From positions 1-64,000 of the forward strand of contig KZ111161.1 in assembly GCA_002077045.2 (NCBI GenBank): 64,000 bases of DNA, read 5' to 3'. The notes beneath the pieces are model-generated. The model was not told the origin of the DNA and ran no database searches. It worked only from the letters and a program-made list of their open reading frames with translations. This DNA comes from Rachicladosporium sp. CCFEE 5018. Taxonomy: Eukaryota; Ascomycota; Dothideomycetes; Cladosporiales; Cladosporiaceae. Position numbers and translations under genes: made by a program. Of the stretch, positions 1 to 9,750 are shown piece after piece; position 1 is the first letter of the stretch, and each line of letters begins with the position of its first letter.

Positions 1-2
1 AA

Positions 3-551
3 CTCGGCAAAGAGTCATATGCTCTCGATCTTGCTGGTGCCGAAGTCGGCATCACCCAACCGATCGTTCCTTGGAAGATCTACGACAAGGTACTCGGCAA
101 TATGTTCGTGACGATGAAGTCCTCCGTCATGATAGGGGTGTGGACGAAGAACGCTGAGGAACGTATGGTCACGAAGAGTCACCACTCCTTCAACACAATG
201 CAGCTTTCGGGAGTTACCGATACCGGCATGTCCTACTTTCGCCTGATGCAGGCGCAGACCTACGAAGAGGTGCAAGATCTGGTCCTGGCCAAAGGCACGG
301 CCACTTACGCTGCCATATTAGGGGGCAAGCGCGAGGGGTTCGCACGGTTTCTGAGCGATGTTCTCCAGACATTCGAGACCAGGCTCAATGAATTGGAGGC
401 GTCCCCCTCCGGTCAGCATTGGAGTGGGTTTCCTTTGAGCCAGGAGAAGGTCTCACAGAAGATGCATGCTCTGTCACCCGAGCAAAGGAAGAAGTTCGAG
501 GCTGCAAGAGCCGCTATGTTCCCGGGACTTGAGCATCTGTATACGCGCTGA
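3..551 (+). CDS. unrecognised protein, 3' part
   Basis: The reading frame is already open at the left edge and runs to a TGA at 549-551, so only the last ~182 codons of the gene are present. The visible protein is soluble, with no membrane segment. It has an Ala/Gly/Val-rich start (ALDLAGAEVG then PIVPW) and a mixed charged helical tail ending in FPGLEHLYTR. Codon use is GC3-rich and coding-like. I do not recognise a catalytic motif. The ALDLAGAxxG...PW stretch reminds me of fungal proteins that carry an N-terminal MYND finger, but that region would lie outside the window, so no function is assigned. Confidence 0.7.
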   Translation, partial: LGKESYALDLAGAEVGITQPIVPWKIYDKVLGNMFVTMKSSVMIGVWTKNAEERMVTKSHHSFNTMQLSGVTDTGMSYFRLMQAQTYEEVQDLVLAKGTATYAAILGGKREGFARFLSDVLQTFETRLNELEASPSGQHWSGFPLSQEKVSQKMHALSPEQRKKFEAARAAMFPGLEHLYTR

Positions 552-801
552 TTGGTTGCCGTCAATTCTGCTCGAATTACGCTCGCAGGTGGTTTCTGAG
601 GCTGTGGAACTTGACATCGCATTTGCTTTGAACCCCGCGATGTATGCTGCAGCAAGATGGGCAGGAATGTTGATTTGACAGCGTCAGCGAAAAAGCAACG
701 CAGAAATACTCTATAGCTCTTCATAGCTGAACCACAACTTCGCTGAACCCAAGACTTCTCCACACCACGCCCTCGCGTCTCTCCTCTCCCTTTGAATCCA
801 T

Positions 802-3213
802 CTAAGTCACCATCTGCAAACCCACAGTCGTACAACCACTCGCATCCGCCGCCTGCTGGGTCTGCAGGTACACCACCGGCGCCCCACTGCTGTCCGTGCA
901 GACCTGGATGACATGTGCATCCGTCGTGACCGAGTTCTGGATAGTAACAACATTATTCGGCTGGCTCAAACACCACGCCACAGGACTGTAGTTGTTATTC
1001 GAAATCGAATCGTTAGTATCAAAGTAAATCGGCTCCGCTCCAGGAGCCGCTGTATCCTGATCAGAGAGCAGAATCGCCCCATTCGCCGCCATAACGCTGA
1101 CCTGTCCAGATGAGGTATACGTAAACCCAATCGCGGCCGCGAGGCTCGAAGTCGTAGTAAGCACCTCCCCAGACTGGCCCGTTGGCGTCGTCCCGCCGGA
1201 GAAAGAGGAGAGGTAGATGTTTGTGCCGTATACACGGACTTTGAACTGCCCGGCAGGGAAAGCACATTGAGGGCTGTTGTAGCCGCTTGGCGGCGTGTAG
1301 CCGGGCGCAGAGGGGTTGGTGGTTGTGGTTGTTGTGGGGCCGTTGTAGGGTGGTGGTTGGGCGGCGGAGGAGCAGGATTGCGTCAGGGTTGCTGTTGCGG
1401 TGATTGTGGCGAGGGAGGTGACTGTGAGGGTGGTCGCGGGTTGGGTGGAGGTCGCTAGCGATATGTATTAGCCTGGGTCCAATAAATGATGCAGGGGAGG
1501 ACTTGCCCGTGGAGAACCTGTTGCTGATAGTCGTAGTCGTGGCAGTGGCCGTCGCAGTCGCAGTAGCAGTCTGCACGACCGTGGAAGGTGGAGGAGTAGT
1601 TGTCACTAGAGACCACGTCAGCATACTGTTGCCCATCCTGCTGTGCTTTTCTACCTGTGATAGTAGTCGTGCTTGTGCCCACGGCCGAAGACACGACTGT
1701 AGCGGTCGCGGTCGCTGTCGCCGTCACAATTGAGACCGTAGTCGCAGTGTTCTGCGGCAGAGTCGATGTAACTGCTTCTTGTGAGTATTGATCAAAGCGG
1801 ATGAGGCCAAGAGCCTTACCAGTAAGTGTAGTAGTGCTGGTCGCCGTCGTTGCATAAGACGAATAGGACGTCGCAGTATTTGTGACGAAGGCTGTCGCGG
1901 TCTGGGTCTGAACGGTCGTCTGAGTCTGCGCTGGTGCGGTCTGGGTCGCTTGTGGCAAGGTTGAAGTTACTGAACTGGTGTGTTAGCATCTACGCATCAG
2001 CTGTCACTACAGATCTGGGCAGATTTACCTGTCATCGTCGTAACAGACGTCTGCGTCACGGGGTACGAGTATGTCCCTGTGGCCGTTACAGTCGCAGTAG
2101 CGGTAGCCACAGAAGTCTGGGTCACAATGGAGGCACCAGGGTAGGTCGTGACTAGGGAAGATGTTAGCCAAAGCCCTAGTCATGGACAGATCGGCAACAT
2201 CACATACCAGTCACAGTAGTCGACGAGTATATCACACTAGTCCCAGTCGCCGTCGCGGTCAGAGTAGCCGTGTACGGTGGAAGCGATGTGGTAGTAGTAA
2301 CGTAGTTCGTCGAAGCCGCGAGTGTCTGGGTCAAGGTCGCCGTCGACGCGGCCTGTGTCGAGATCACTGTCGATGCGGGAATTGTCGTGTAGACAGTTGC
2401 GGCGGATACTGTCGTGACTACCGTGGATGCCGGTGCCGTGCTGACGATCGTCGAGGTTGAGGCAGCGAGAGTTGTGGTCATCGTCATGGCCTGGACTGAG
2501 GTCGTCACAGTGTAATAGCTAGCGGCTTGAATGCTCGTCGCTGTTACAGTCGAAGCAGCGAGTGTTGTCGTGACTAAGTAGATGTGAGCTACACGGTCTC
2601 GAAGAATGCCCTCCGGCTACTTGAACTTACCAACTACACCATTGGTCGTGTATGTGACCACGGCGGTCATCGCCGGAGGTGTGTAAGTCAACGTCTGAGA
2701 CGTGCCTGTAAAGATCAAAGTAGCTGTCGAGGCTGCTAGTGTCGTCGTGATGCCGTAGGAGCTCAGCACAGTCGGTCCTGGGTAGGAGGAAAGCGAGTAC
2801 TGCGCGGTCGTCACCGTCATCGTGATGTTGTTGTACCGTACGAAAGTCGAGTACACCGTCGTCGCTGAAGCCGGTATTGGTGCGCCACAGGTCCCAGTAC
2901 TAGGCGCCGTGATTGTGGAGGGCACCGGACAGCTCGAAGACATCGGAAGGTAGGTGTAGGCGCCACTCGTGTACATGGTGACTTGCGGCGTAGTGCAGCT
3001 CCTGTGCGATGTGACTGTGAACACTGGAGGCATTGTCGATTTCTCACACTCGTGGCAGGGTTCTGTGGTGGTGACAACGGCGATCGGCTGCATCCCGATC
3101 GTCTGATCGCATTCTGGACATGCTTCGGGGAGTGCGTTGGCATGGATGGATATTGCGAGGAGGAAAAGAGCGGACAGCGCCCATGAGAGGCGCCTGGAGA
3201 CGGTAGACACCAT
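802..3213 (-). CDS. secreted Thr/Ser-rich wall-type protein, 6 exons
   Basis: Predicted 712-residue extracellular protein. Exons are 3213-2631, 2573-2208, 2151-2029, 1969-1655, 1605-1507 and 1454-802. Start at 3213 because the protein then opens with a signal peptide (MVSTVSRRLSWALSALFLLA, cleavage near ANA-LP); an upstream in-frame start would hide it. A Cys-containing head (PECDQ, CHECEK) is followed by about 400 residues of T/S/A/V tracts with repeated TTTLAAST-like motifs, likely O-glycosylated. The last ~150 residues form a non-repetitive domain with three Cys (CAFPAG, AWCLSQ, QVCTDS) and end at MVT. All five introns are phase 1, and the fifth (1455-1506) has a GC donor (GCAAGT). A cell-wall or adhesin-like role is inferred from composition; no enzyme motif was seen. 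Divergent from the regulator at 3892. Confidence 0.75.
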
Positions 3214-3891
3214 CGCGTGGCGCTGGACTCTGGGTTGCTGATCCTTGTGGTCTGCCAAACGCGATGCGGCGGCAGTTCGAGGGGTCCATCTTGATCAACG
3301 CGAAGGGGTATCACTCGCTGCATTCCTTCGCAGCTCATTGACAACACGCTCATCTTGAATTGCCGCAGTGTCGGGCCAGACTTCTGGAATGCAGATTGAG
3401 ATACTCGAATAGACGGAGACATACAACTACTGGACGACCTACCTAATTACTGTCGATCCATCAGTCTGCGATGTGTGCAGCTTCTCAGATAGTGTTGGAG
3501 GCACATGAGTTCTGCAGCCTCGAGGACCCTTACTGTCCTTACGAAGTTGTGGGTGATAAGGGACCCTCCACCCTTCACGCAAGTAAGTAACAGCGATATT
3601 CCTGAGCCTCTGCCGCTCAGAGATCTCCAATGCATCCGAGGTAAAAGTGTATCCCGTCGATCTCGTCTCGATGGTTGACGGCGATGTGATCAATGGTTAC
3701 ATTTGGAAGACGATGTACCTTCTCGGAATCCGCCAAGTTGGTGGCGCTTGAACTCTGAATCCTTCGTGAGCATATTCCACCGGTCTAGATCCGGTGATGC
3801 AACCTCATGCATTGCACTTCCGATACAATGGTAGTTCGGAACTCCCGTCTGCTCGACCGAGCGTACGTGCTATGCCATCGCAGCCACCGCG
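3214..3891. other. divergent intergenic/promoter region
   Basis: 678 bp between the starts of the Thr-rich secreted protein (minus) and the Zn2Cys6 regulator (plus), so it should hold both promoters. Short ORFs overlap in it on both strands, but none looks coding. No repeat or RNA gene seen. Confidence 0.6.
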
Positions 3892-6267
3892 ATGGAGGCA
3901 CCCTCGCATCGCGCCTGCGTCTTCTGTAGATCGCAGAAGGTGAGATGCCTGATCGATGAGAACAGTCCAGACAATTGTATACGATGCAGCAGATCAGGGC
4001 GGCAATGTGTACACGCGCCGATGCAGAAGCGCAAGCAGCGCAAGAGGACGGATACGAGGGTAAGGGAGCTGGAGGAGCAAATGAACGCCATGCGCGTCCT
4101 GCTGAAGGAGAAGAATGAAGTCGGACAACCAGGTGGCGAGAGCAGTGTTACTGCTACGTCTCGCACGCCTATGCTGGCCCGTGTCGCTGAGGTGAACCCT
4201 ACCAACGCCGACTCGATGCACGGCGCTGGACATTCAATATATGAGCCTATCTTACTGGATCAGCGAAGACCAGATGCTGACATCGACACTCAGTGGCCGG
4301 CCAGCATGGCCTCGCGCAGCGATGGTACGGTCCAAGATCAGCGAGCAGATATCGTAGACCGTGGTATCATTTCAATGGCTACAGCACGCCACCTTCTGCT
4401 CCGCTACCGAACAGATCTGTACCCTCACTTTCCGGTTGTGCATATACCTCCATCCAGCTCTGCTGAAGAGCTTCGTACGATCAAGCCTACCCTCTTCCTC
4501 GCCATTATGGCGGCAGCCTCTGGCGTAGATAACGCAGACCTCGCCACGAAGCTTGACCGGGAAGTACTCCAAGAATATGCGCGCCGCACCGTCGTCAACA
4601 GCGAGAAGACCGTGGAGCTTGTGCAGTCACTCATTATCAGCGCAGTCTGGTATCAGCCGCCCAGCCGGTTCGTACAGCTCAAGTATTACGAATACATCCA
4701 CATGGCTTCCGCTATGGCAATGGACATCGGCATTTGTACGCGACCGTCGCATACAAAGCGAAACCGATTTCCGGCCGAAAGTGTAGGCAATGTGCATCCG
4801 ACAGAAGATGCAGCGAATCCAGACCTGAGCATGTCCTCACGTCCAACTCAGAACCAGCTAAGCAGCGACAGCATCGAGTGTCGACGAATCTTCGTGGCTT
4901 GCTACGGGATCTGTGCGGCCGTAGCGTTCTCACTGCGACGTCCAGCCATGATGCGGATGACTACGTACACTGGAGAAAGTCTCGATCTTCTCGACATCTC
5001 ACCACAAGCTGTCCCCGGTGACCGAGTGCTCGTAGCATGGGTCCGCATCGTCGCCATCAGCGAAGAAATCAGGGATGCTTTCTCGTACGAAGATTCTGGC
5101 GGCATGGCCTCGATGCTTGGGCCAACGACTCAGCGACTGATCAAAGCGTTTGATCTTCGCATACAAGAATGGCGTTCGTTGGTAACGCAGATTGGACATC
5201 CACCCTGCCTGGAGACGATGTATCATACCATCCGCCTGTTCCTGCACGAGCTGGTTCTGCATGTGGATTACTCGCCGGAGGACTTCAAGGCACCATATCA
5301 GATGGGACCACTGCAACCATGCGACATCATTAGTGCACTGCCCACGAAAGTCGGAGTGGAGTCGATTGGCATACTGACAGAAAGCTCACATGCCTTGCTT
5401 GAGTTGTTCCTCAGCCTAGACCCAGCCACTGCCTGCGCTCTACCAGTCTTTTCCTACGTTCGCATGTCGTATGCAGTCTTCTTGCTAGCGAAGCTGCACT
5501 TGAGCGGCTCCAGCAAGCACAGCAAATTAGTCAGTCTCATCGATCGCGACAGTCTACAAGCAGAGCACTATATGGATCGCGCAATCCTGCACGTCCGCAA
5601 CGTTATCGGCGAGCAGGCGTGCCGAGTGCCTTCCATCTTTCTTGCTCTGCTGTTCAAGCTGCGACAGTGGTGTCAGCGACCCGAGTTGATTCGACAGGCT
5701 GAGGGAAATGGCGAGACGAGTGACATCTGGCCGGATGGATTCGCAGGTGCACAGCAATATCTTGCGCTCAATGAGTTCACTCTGCCCCAGGGGAGTAGTT
5801 CGGAAAGTACGCCACCGACGGGATCAGACAGCGATGGCACTGCTGCCACGATGACTCACGCGAATCCGGCACCACGTGGCTCGCAGGATGCGAATCTAGA
5901 AAACGATGCCATGCAGACCGGCGGAGGAAGCGTGCAATCCCAGTCATCGGATGCGATCATAATCCCGGTTTCATCACCCGGGGTACCTACGTCAGACTCA
6001 AGAAGATCGACACAGTACACGCGGCCACCAGACCCCTCCACTACGGGAGCGGAAGCTTTGGAGACAGTGAACACCAACCTTAGCTCGCCGAGTACCTACA
6101 ATACTCGCGCTGCCAGCACCTTCTTTGCGCCCTGGGCTGCTGATGAAGGCTTTGGTAGTATGTTCGATGGTGGCATACCGGATTTCGGCGACTGGGCGGC
6201 TGTTGCTGGCGATCTGGAGACGTTGCCAGAGGTGGGAGAATGGCAGATGGGGAGTGATGGAGGATGA
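3892..6267 (+). CDS. Zn2Cys6 fungal-type transcription factor
   Basis: Intronless 791-codon regulator, nuclear by family. A Zn2Cys6 binuclear cluster lies at about residues 9-39 (CVFCRSQKVRC, then CIRCSRSGRQC), with the typical linker and basic patch KRKQRKRTDTRV. A short leucine-containing coiled coil (about 55-75) should provide dimerisation. A fungal transcription-factor middle homology region runs from about residue 160 (LLLRYRTDLYPHFPVV) through several hundred helical residues. The tail is Ser/Thr-rich and ends in an acidic/aromatic stretch (DEGFGSMFDGGIPDF), a plausible activation domain. The linker type resembles the PrtT/WAR1/LEU3 group, but I cannot name an orthologue. It starts 678 bp from the divergent secreted-protein gene, so co-regulation is possible but unproven. 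Confidence 0.9.
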   Translation: MEAPSHRACVFCRSQKVRCLIDENSPDNCIRCSRSGRQCVHAPMQKRKQRKRTDTRVRELEEQMNAMRVLLKEKNEVGQPGGESSVTATSRTPMLARVAEVNPTNADSMHGAGHSIYEPILLDQRRPDADIDTQWPASMASRSDGTVQDQRADIVDRGIISMATARHLLLRYRTDLYPHFPVVHIPPSSSAEELRTIKPTLFLAIMAAASGVDNADLATKLDREVLQEYARRTVVNSEKTVELVQSLIISAVWYQPPSRFVQLKYYEYIHMASAMAMDIGICTRPSHTKRNRFPAESVGNVHPTEDAANPDLSMSSRPTQNQLSSDSIECRRIFVACYGICAAVAFSLRRPAMMRMTTYTGESLDLLDISPQAVPGDRVLVAWVRIVAISEEIRDAFSYEDSGGMASMLGPTTQRLIKAFDLRIQEWRSLVTQIGHPPCLETMYHTIRLFLHELVLHVDYSPEDFKAPYQMGPLQPCDIISALPTKVGVESIGILTESSHALLELFLSLDPATACALPVFSYVRMSYAVFLLAKLHLSGSSKHSKLVSLIDRDSLQAEHYMDRAILHVRNVIGEQACRVPSIFLALLFKLRQWCQRPELIRQAEGNGETSDIWPDGFAGAQQYLALNEFTLPQGSSSESTPPTGSDSDGTAATMTHANPAPRGSQDANLENDAMQTGGGSVQSQSSDAIIIPVSSPGVPTSDSRRSTQYTRPPDPSTTGAEALETVNTNLSSPSTYNTRAASTFFAPWAADEGFGSMFDGGIPDFGDWAAVAGDLETLPEVGEWQMGSDGG

Positions 6268-6480
6268 AGTTGCTGGAGGACGCGGCGGAAGGAGACGACA
6301 ACATCATGCTGCCAAATCATTACAGCCGTCTTGACTGGCTACGAATGATTTATGGACCCACTGCTCAGCATCGTGCCCTCAATCCCCTGCGAGACCACAT
6401 TGTCAGATCTCGCCAGCCCCACCTCCTTCGTGCCGCCGACTACGACGCAGTGCCATGCGCGAACGCACACATCTGCGGAT

Positions 6481-7092
6481 CTATGCGGTGCTGGTTCTGC
6501 TGACGCTGCCGCGTGTACGAGAACGCCACGCAAGCCCTGCGGCAAGAATGCACGCAAGGAAAGCAATCCAGATGGAAGCAGCATCTGCCGTGATAGTGTG
6601 GCACTTCCTGACGAATGCGGCAGGATCGCAGGTGCTGTCGTCGTCCGAGTACACTGTGCAGCCGTACTTCTTGTACTCGTTGTCATAGCCGCCGTCGAAC
6701 AGGGCGAACGCGTGTCCGCGGTCCTTGTAGTGCATCGCAATGAAGTCTTCAGCACAATTCATGCCACGGATCCGGATTGATAGTGTCTGAACAGTTCGTC
6801 AGTGAGTTGCTGCCTCGTCTCCTAGCGAACGTACAATGCCAGAGATCGCGAAGCAGGCCACAGCTAGGCCATCGACGATAAGCATCATCTTGTCCGGAAT
6901 AAAATGCGTGACAGCGGCTACGAGCCCGATCGCAGCTGCGACCAGGCCATAGCCGCCCACGAAAGCGCCGAAACCAGTTTCTGCCGGCAGAGGAGGGTAC
7001 TTCTGCCACTTGATCACCGTGGACGACAATCCGAGCACGATGGCAGCCGCACATGCTTGGCCGAAGCGGGCACCGAGGACGATGAGCTTCAT
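6481..7092 (-). CDS. MARVEL-like four-TM membrane protein (copy A)
   Basis: 187-residue protein from exons 7092-6835 and 6786-6481, with a 48-bp phase-0 intron. Four hydrophobic segments: about 7-27, 45-64 and 68-86 in exon 1, and a fourth near the C-terminus (SIWIAFLACILAAGLAW) followed by a basic tail. This is the usual layout of fungal MARVEL/NCE102-like proteins of the plasma membrane. A Cys-containing extracytoplasmic loop (GMNCAEDF, YGCTVYSDDDSTCD, RKCH) lies between TM3 and TM4. It is clearly paralogous to the gene at 8714-9344 (shared AAAIVLGLS, AAAIGL, RGxxCxE motifs and the same intron site). Function is inferred only at family level. Confidence 0.8.
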
Positions 7093-7716
7093 GATGTATG
7101 GTGTGTCTATGTGTTGTCCTCGAACGTAGTGGGGAGGGATCGGTGGATTCGAATGAGTACGCTAAGGGCGCTGAAATTGTTTGATATTGCAGAAAGTGAT
7201 GGAGGGAACATGCACCAGTAAGATGAGTGTTTCGAATCTATCTGCCTAGATTTCGCCTCGAACTCTGTATCACGGGCAGTGCAGTCGCACAGCATCACAA
7301 ACAGGGCTCGCTGCATGATCTGCCTTCGAGTGCAATGTCTCTGCCTGACCACGACAGTGCGGGTAAGGGCTTGCAGACAGCACCTGAAAGTGCTAGATCA
7401 TGGAACAGCCGTGCAAGCTTGATGTACTGGACCAAACTGATCCGGGTAGTGATCGCCTGGCGATACGAAGGCGAGCCGAGCCCACAGCAGCGGGTTGCGT
7501 GGAAGGAGATCGTCTTCCTCAATACGAGAACAACAAGACTTCAGTACGCGTACGCTGCGTCGTGGCAGATCAAAGGAGTTACAGTTAAGAAAATCTTCAT
7601 CGCCTGGGTTGCTACGCGTTTCGACACTCTACATTGACAAGTACTTCCATCGATGCACACCATGATGCCTACGCTCATCTGCCCTCGCTCCAATCCACCC
7701 CAGCGTGTCCACAGCA
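7093..7716. other. intergenic spacer
   Basis: 624 bp between two same-strand MARVEL-like genes. It should hold the promoter of copy A. Short overlapping ORFs on both strands look like chance; nothing else seen. Confidence 0.5.
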
Positions 7717-8191
7717 TTAAACCTCTGCGACCGGTGTAGGAGCTGGTGCGCTCACTACGTCTTCTCCGTCGTGCTCGCGCCATGCCAGATACGCCGCGCC
7801 CGCAGATGCTAGACAAGCGAGCAGCAGTAGGATAGCCATCACATCTGCGAGACTGCATGCGATGACGCCGCAGGTAAAGCCCTTCACTGCGGCCGCCTAG
7901 CGCCTAGTCAGCGTGATCAGTTCCTCACCATCGCGCTGACGGTCAGAGACTCACCACCCCTCCGGTATCCAGAATAACAGTCGCTGCCCCATTTGCAAGG
8001 AGGATGTGGAATACTGTCAAGCGGTCCGTCCACCTTGCCGCCAAACTCAAGATCGCTGCGACGATGCCAAATATGCTTGTGAACGCTGCGTAGCCGATCG
8101 CTGCGGAAGATCCAGACGACCTCCTCAGTGCCAGAATGTAGAAGACGAGTGCAAGGCCGGACAGGATTCCTTGGACCAGGCGGAATATCAT
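7717..8191 (-). CDS. MARVEL-like four-TM membrane protein (copy C)
   Basis: 138-residue protein from exons 8191-7955 and 7896-7717. The 58-bp intron (GTGAGT donor) is phase 0 and sits at the same protein position as in copies A and B, just after TM3. Start at 8191 (MIFRLVQGI) puts TM1 at the N-terminus as in the other copies. TM1 is LVQGILSGLALVFYILAL, TM2 AAFTSIFGIVAAILSLAA, TM3 VFHILLANGAATVILDTGGV and TM4 MAILLLLACLASAGAAYLAW, with a short acidic/Pro tail. It is shorter than copies A and B because the loop before TM4 is reduced to a few residues with one Cys (KGFTCGV). Of two nearby acceptors, 7897 was chosen because only it gives a hydrophobic TM4. Confidence 0.7.
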
Positions 8192-8713
8192 TGGCCTTTC
8201 TTGTAGAGTCGCCCAGATGGATTCGAATGATGTGTCCTTCGTTCGATGATGAAACCCAAAGTCTATTCCGCAAACCCTCTTTGGGGCTGAGACCGTGCCA
8301 TGAACCATCGTTGCGGTGCTTAAATCGCTAGCGAAGTGAAGCCTAAAGGTCCTGCGAAGTTCCTCGATCGCAGCGGCGCATCGACAGCGACCTCTGTCAA
8401 GCTACACGGGGTACCTATACTCGCCCCTCGACACAACAGTAGCACGCGCGGCTCAGGCAGCGTGTATGCCTTCGACCCACGGAAAGATGCATCAATGTCG
8501 TGCAAGATAGCATAGCCACGACGTGCCTATCCGTCGCCGATGAAGTGGACGAACCAGCGATAGGATGATCACCTTTCGGCCGCATCCACAGTCACAGCAG
8601 ACGAAGAACGCTACGGCTTCTTGTTCGAGAGGACTGCATCGATGGTATCTTCGACTACGCATACCCTTATCAACACGCCATTAGGCTACCACACTCATGA
8701 CCTGACTCAACGA
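8192..8713. other. intergenic spacer
   Basis: 522 bp between two same-strand MARVEL-like genes. No convincing ORF, repeat or RNA gene seen. Confidence 0.5.
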
Positions 8714-9344
8714 TCACACCCTCGAACTCATCCGGCCACCGTTCCGTCGACGATGCACCCAGATCAACACCGCAGCTGCCACGCAACTGGCGAAAGCTAA
8801 GAACATGAACACCATGTTCGCCTTGGCCTTATGGCACCTGTCCGTGAACACACCGTTGATCTTGTCTTCGCCGTACCTCGAGAGCCCCATAGCGTACCCA
8901 TCATCAGACTTGGGTCCGCTGCCACCTGTGAGGAGCGGGTGATTGATAGCCGCAGGCAGCCACTTCCACTGCTTGTCGTCGAGTATGTGGGCTGCTTCGC
9001 CGCAGTCGAGGCCGCGTAGGGCAACGACGTAGGTCTGGGCGGTATGTTGTTAGTGTGTGTACAGTGTACAAAGCGCATCAAGTACTTACAATGCCTGCGA
9101 TCAGCAGACAAACCCCCGCAACTCCATCAATTATAGCTAGTATGAGCGTAGATAAGGCAGTGATCCAGATACCAGCGATGCCAATCGCTGCTGCTAGACA
9201 TCCGAATGCACCAGCAAAAGAGGCGAATCCGGACTGCGCAGGTGCCTTGCCGTAGACTTGCCAGCGGATGGCGACGATGGAGAGACCGAGTACAACGGCA
9301 GCAAAGAGAGCTTGCACGGCGCGTGAGACCAATGGGAGGATCAT
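8714..9344 (-). CDS. MARVEL-like four-TM membrane protein (copy B)
   Basis: 191-residue protein from exons 9344-9090 and 9034-8714, with a 55-bp phase-0 intron (GTAAGT donor, CTAAC branch site). TM1 QALFAAVVLGLSIVAIRW, TM2 about residues 46-63, TM3 LSTLILAIIDGVAGVCLLIAGI and TM4 MVFMFLAFASCVAAAVLIW, then a basic tail. The loop before TM4 contains RGLDCGEAAH and TDRCHKAK, matching the Cys-containing loop of copy A. Start at 9344 places TM1 at the N-terminus; the longer upstream reading has no family support. First gene in a head-to-tail set of three. Confidence 0.8.
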
Positions 9345-9750
9345 TGTGGCGTTACCGAATGGTCTCGATCTGTAAAAGACGACTTGTACACTTGACGATA
9401 GTGATTTAGACGGATGTGGTGCGATGTGTGACGAAGTGGAGAAGACGTGATGGAGTTGAGATGGCAAACAAACCCTTTGTACCCATCTTGTACGGCACGT
9501 ACTGGTGGCTCAAGGCAGTGCTGGTTGCCTTGTACTGCCTACGCCGCAGCGTTGCATGTTGTGTCTGTTTCAAGTTAAGCCATGTTTGATCCTGCCTGGG
9601 GCTTGGCACTCTTGGGGGCGCAGTTTGGTGGAGAAAACGTGCACAAGCGCGCGGGAAGTAGGTATTTTTGGGACCACAGATACATCTACTTTCTATGTAC
9701 CTGCATGATCTGGGCGGAGTTCACTTGCCTGGCAACCGACTCGAAGTCTG
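9345..9750. other. intergenic spacer
   Basis: 406 bp between the MARVEL-like copy B start and the 3' end of the FAD oxidoreductase gene. Short chance ORFs only. Confidence 0.5.
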
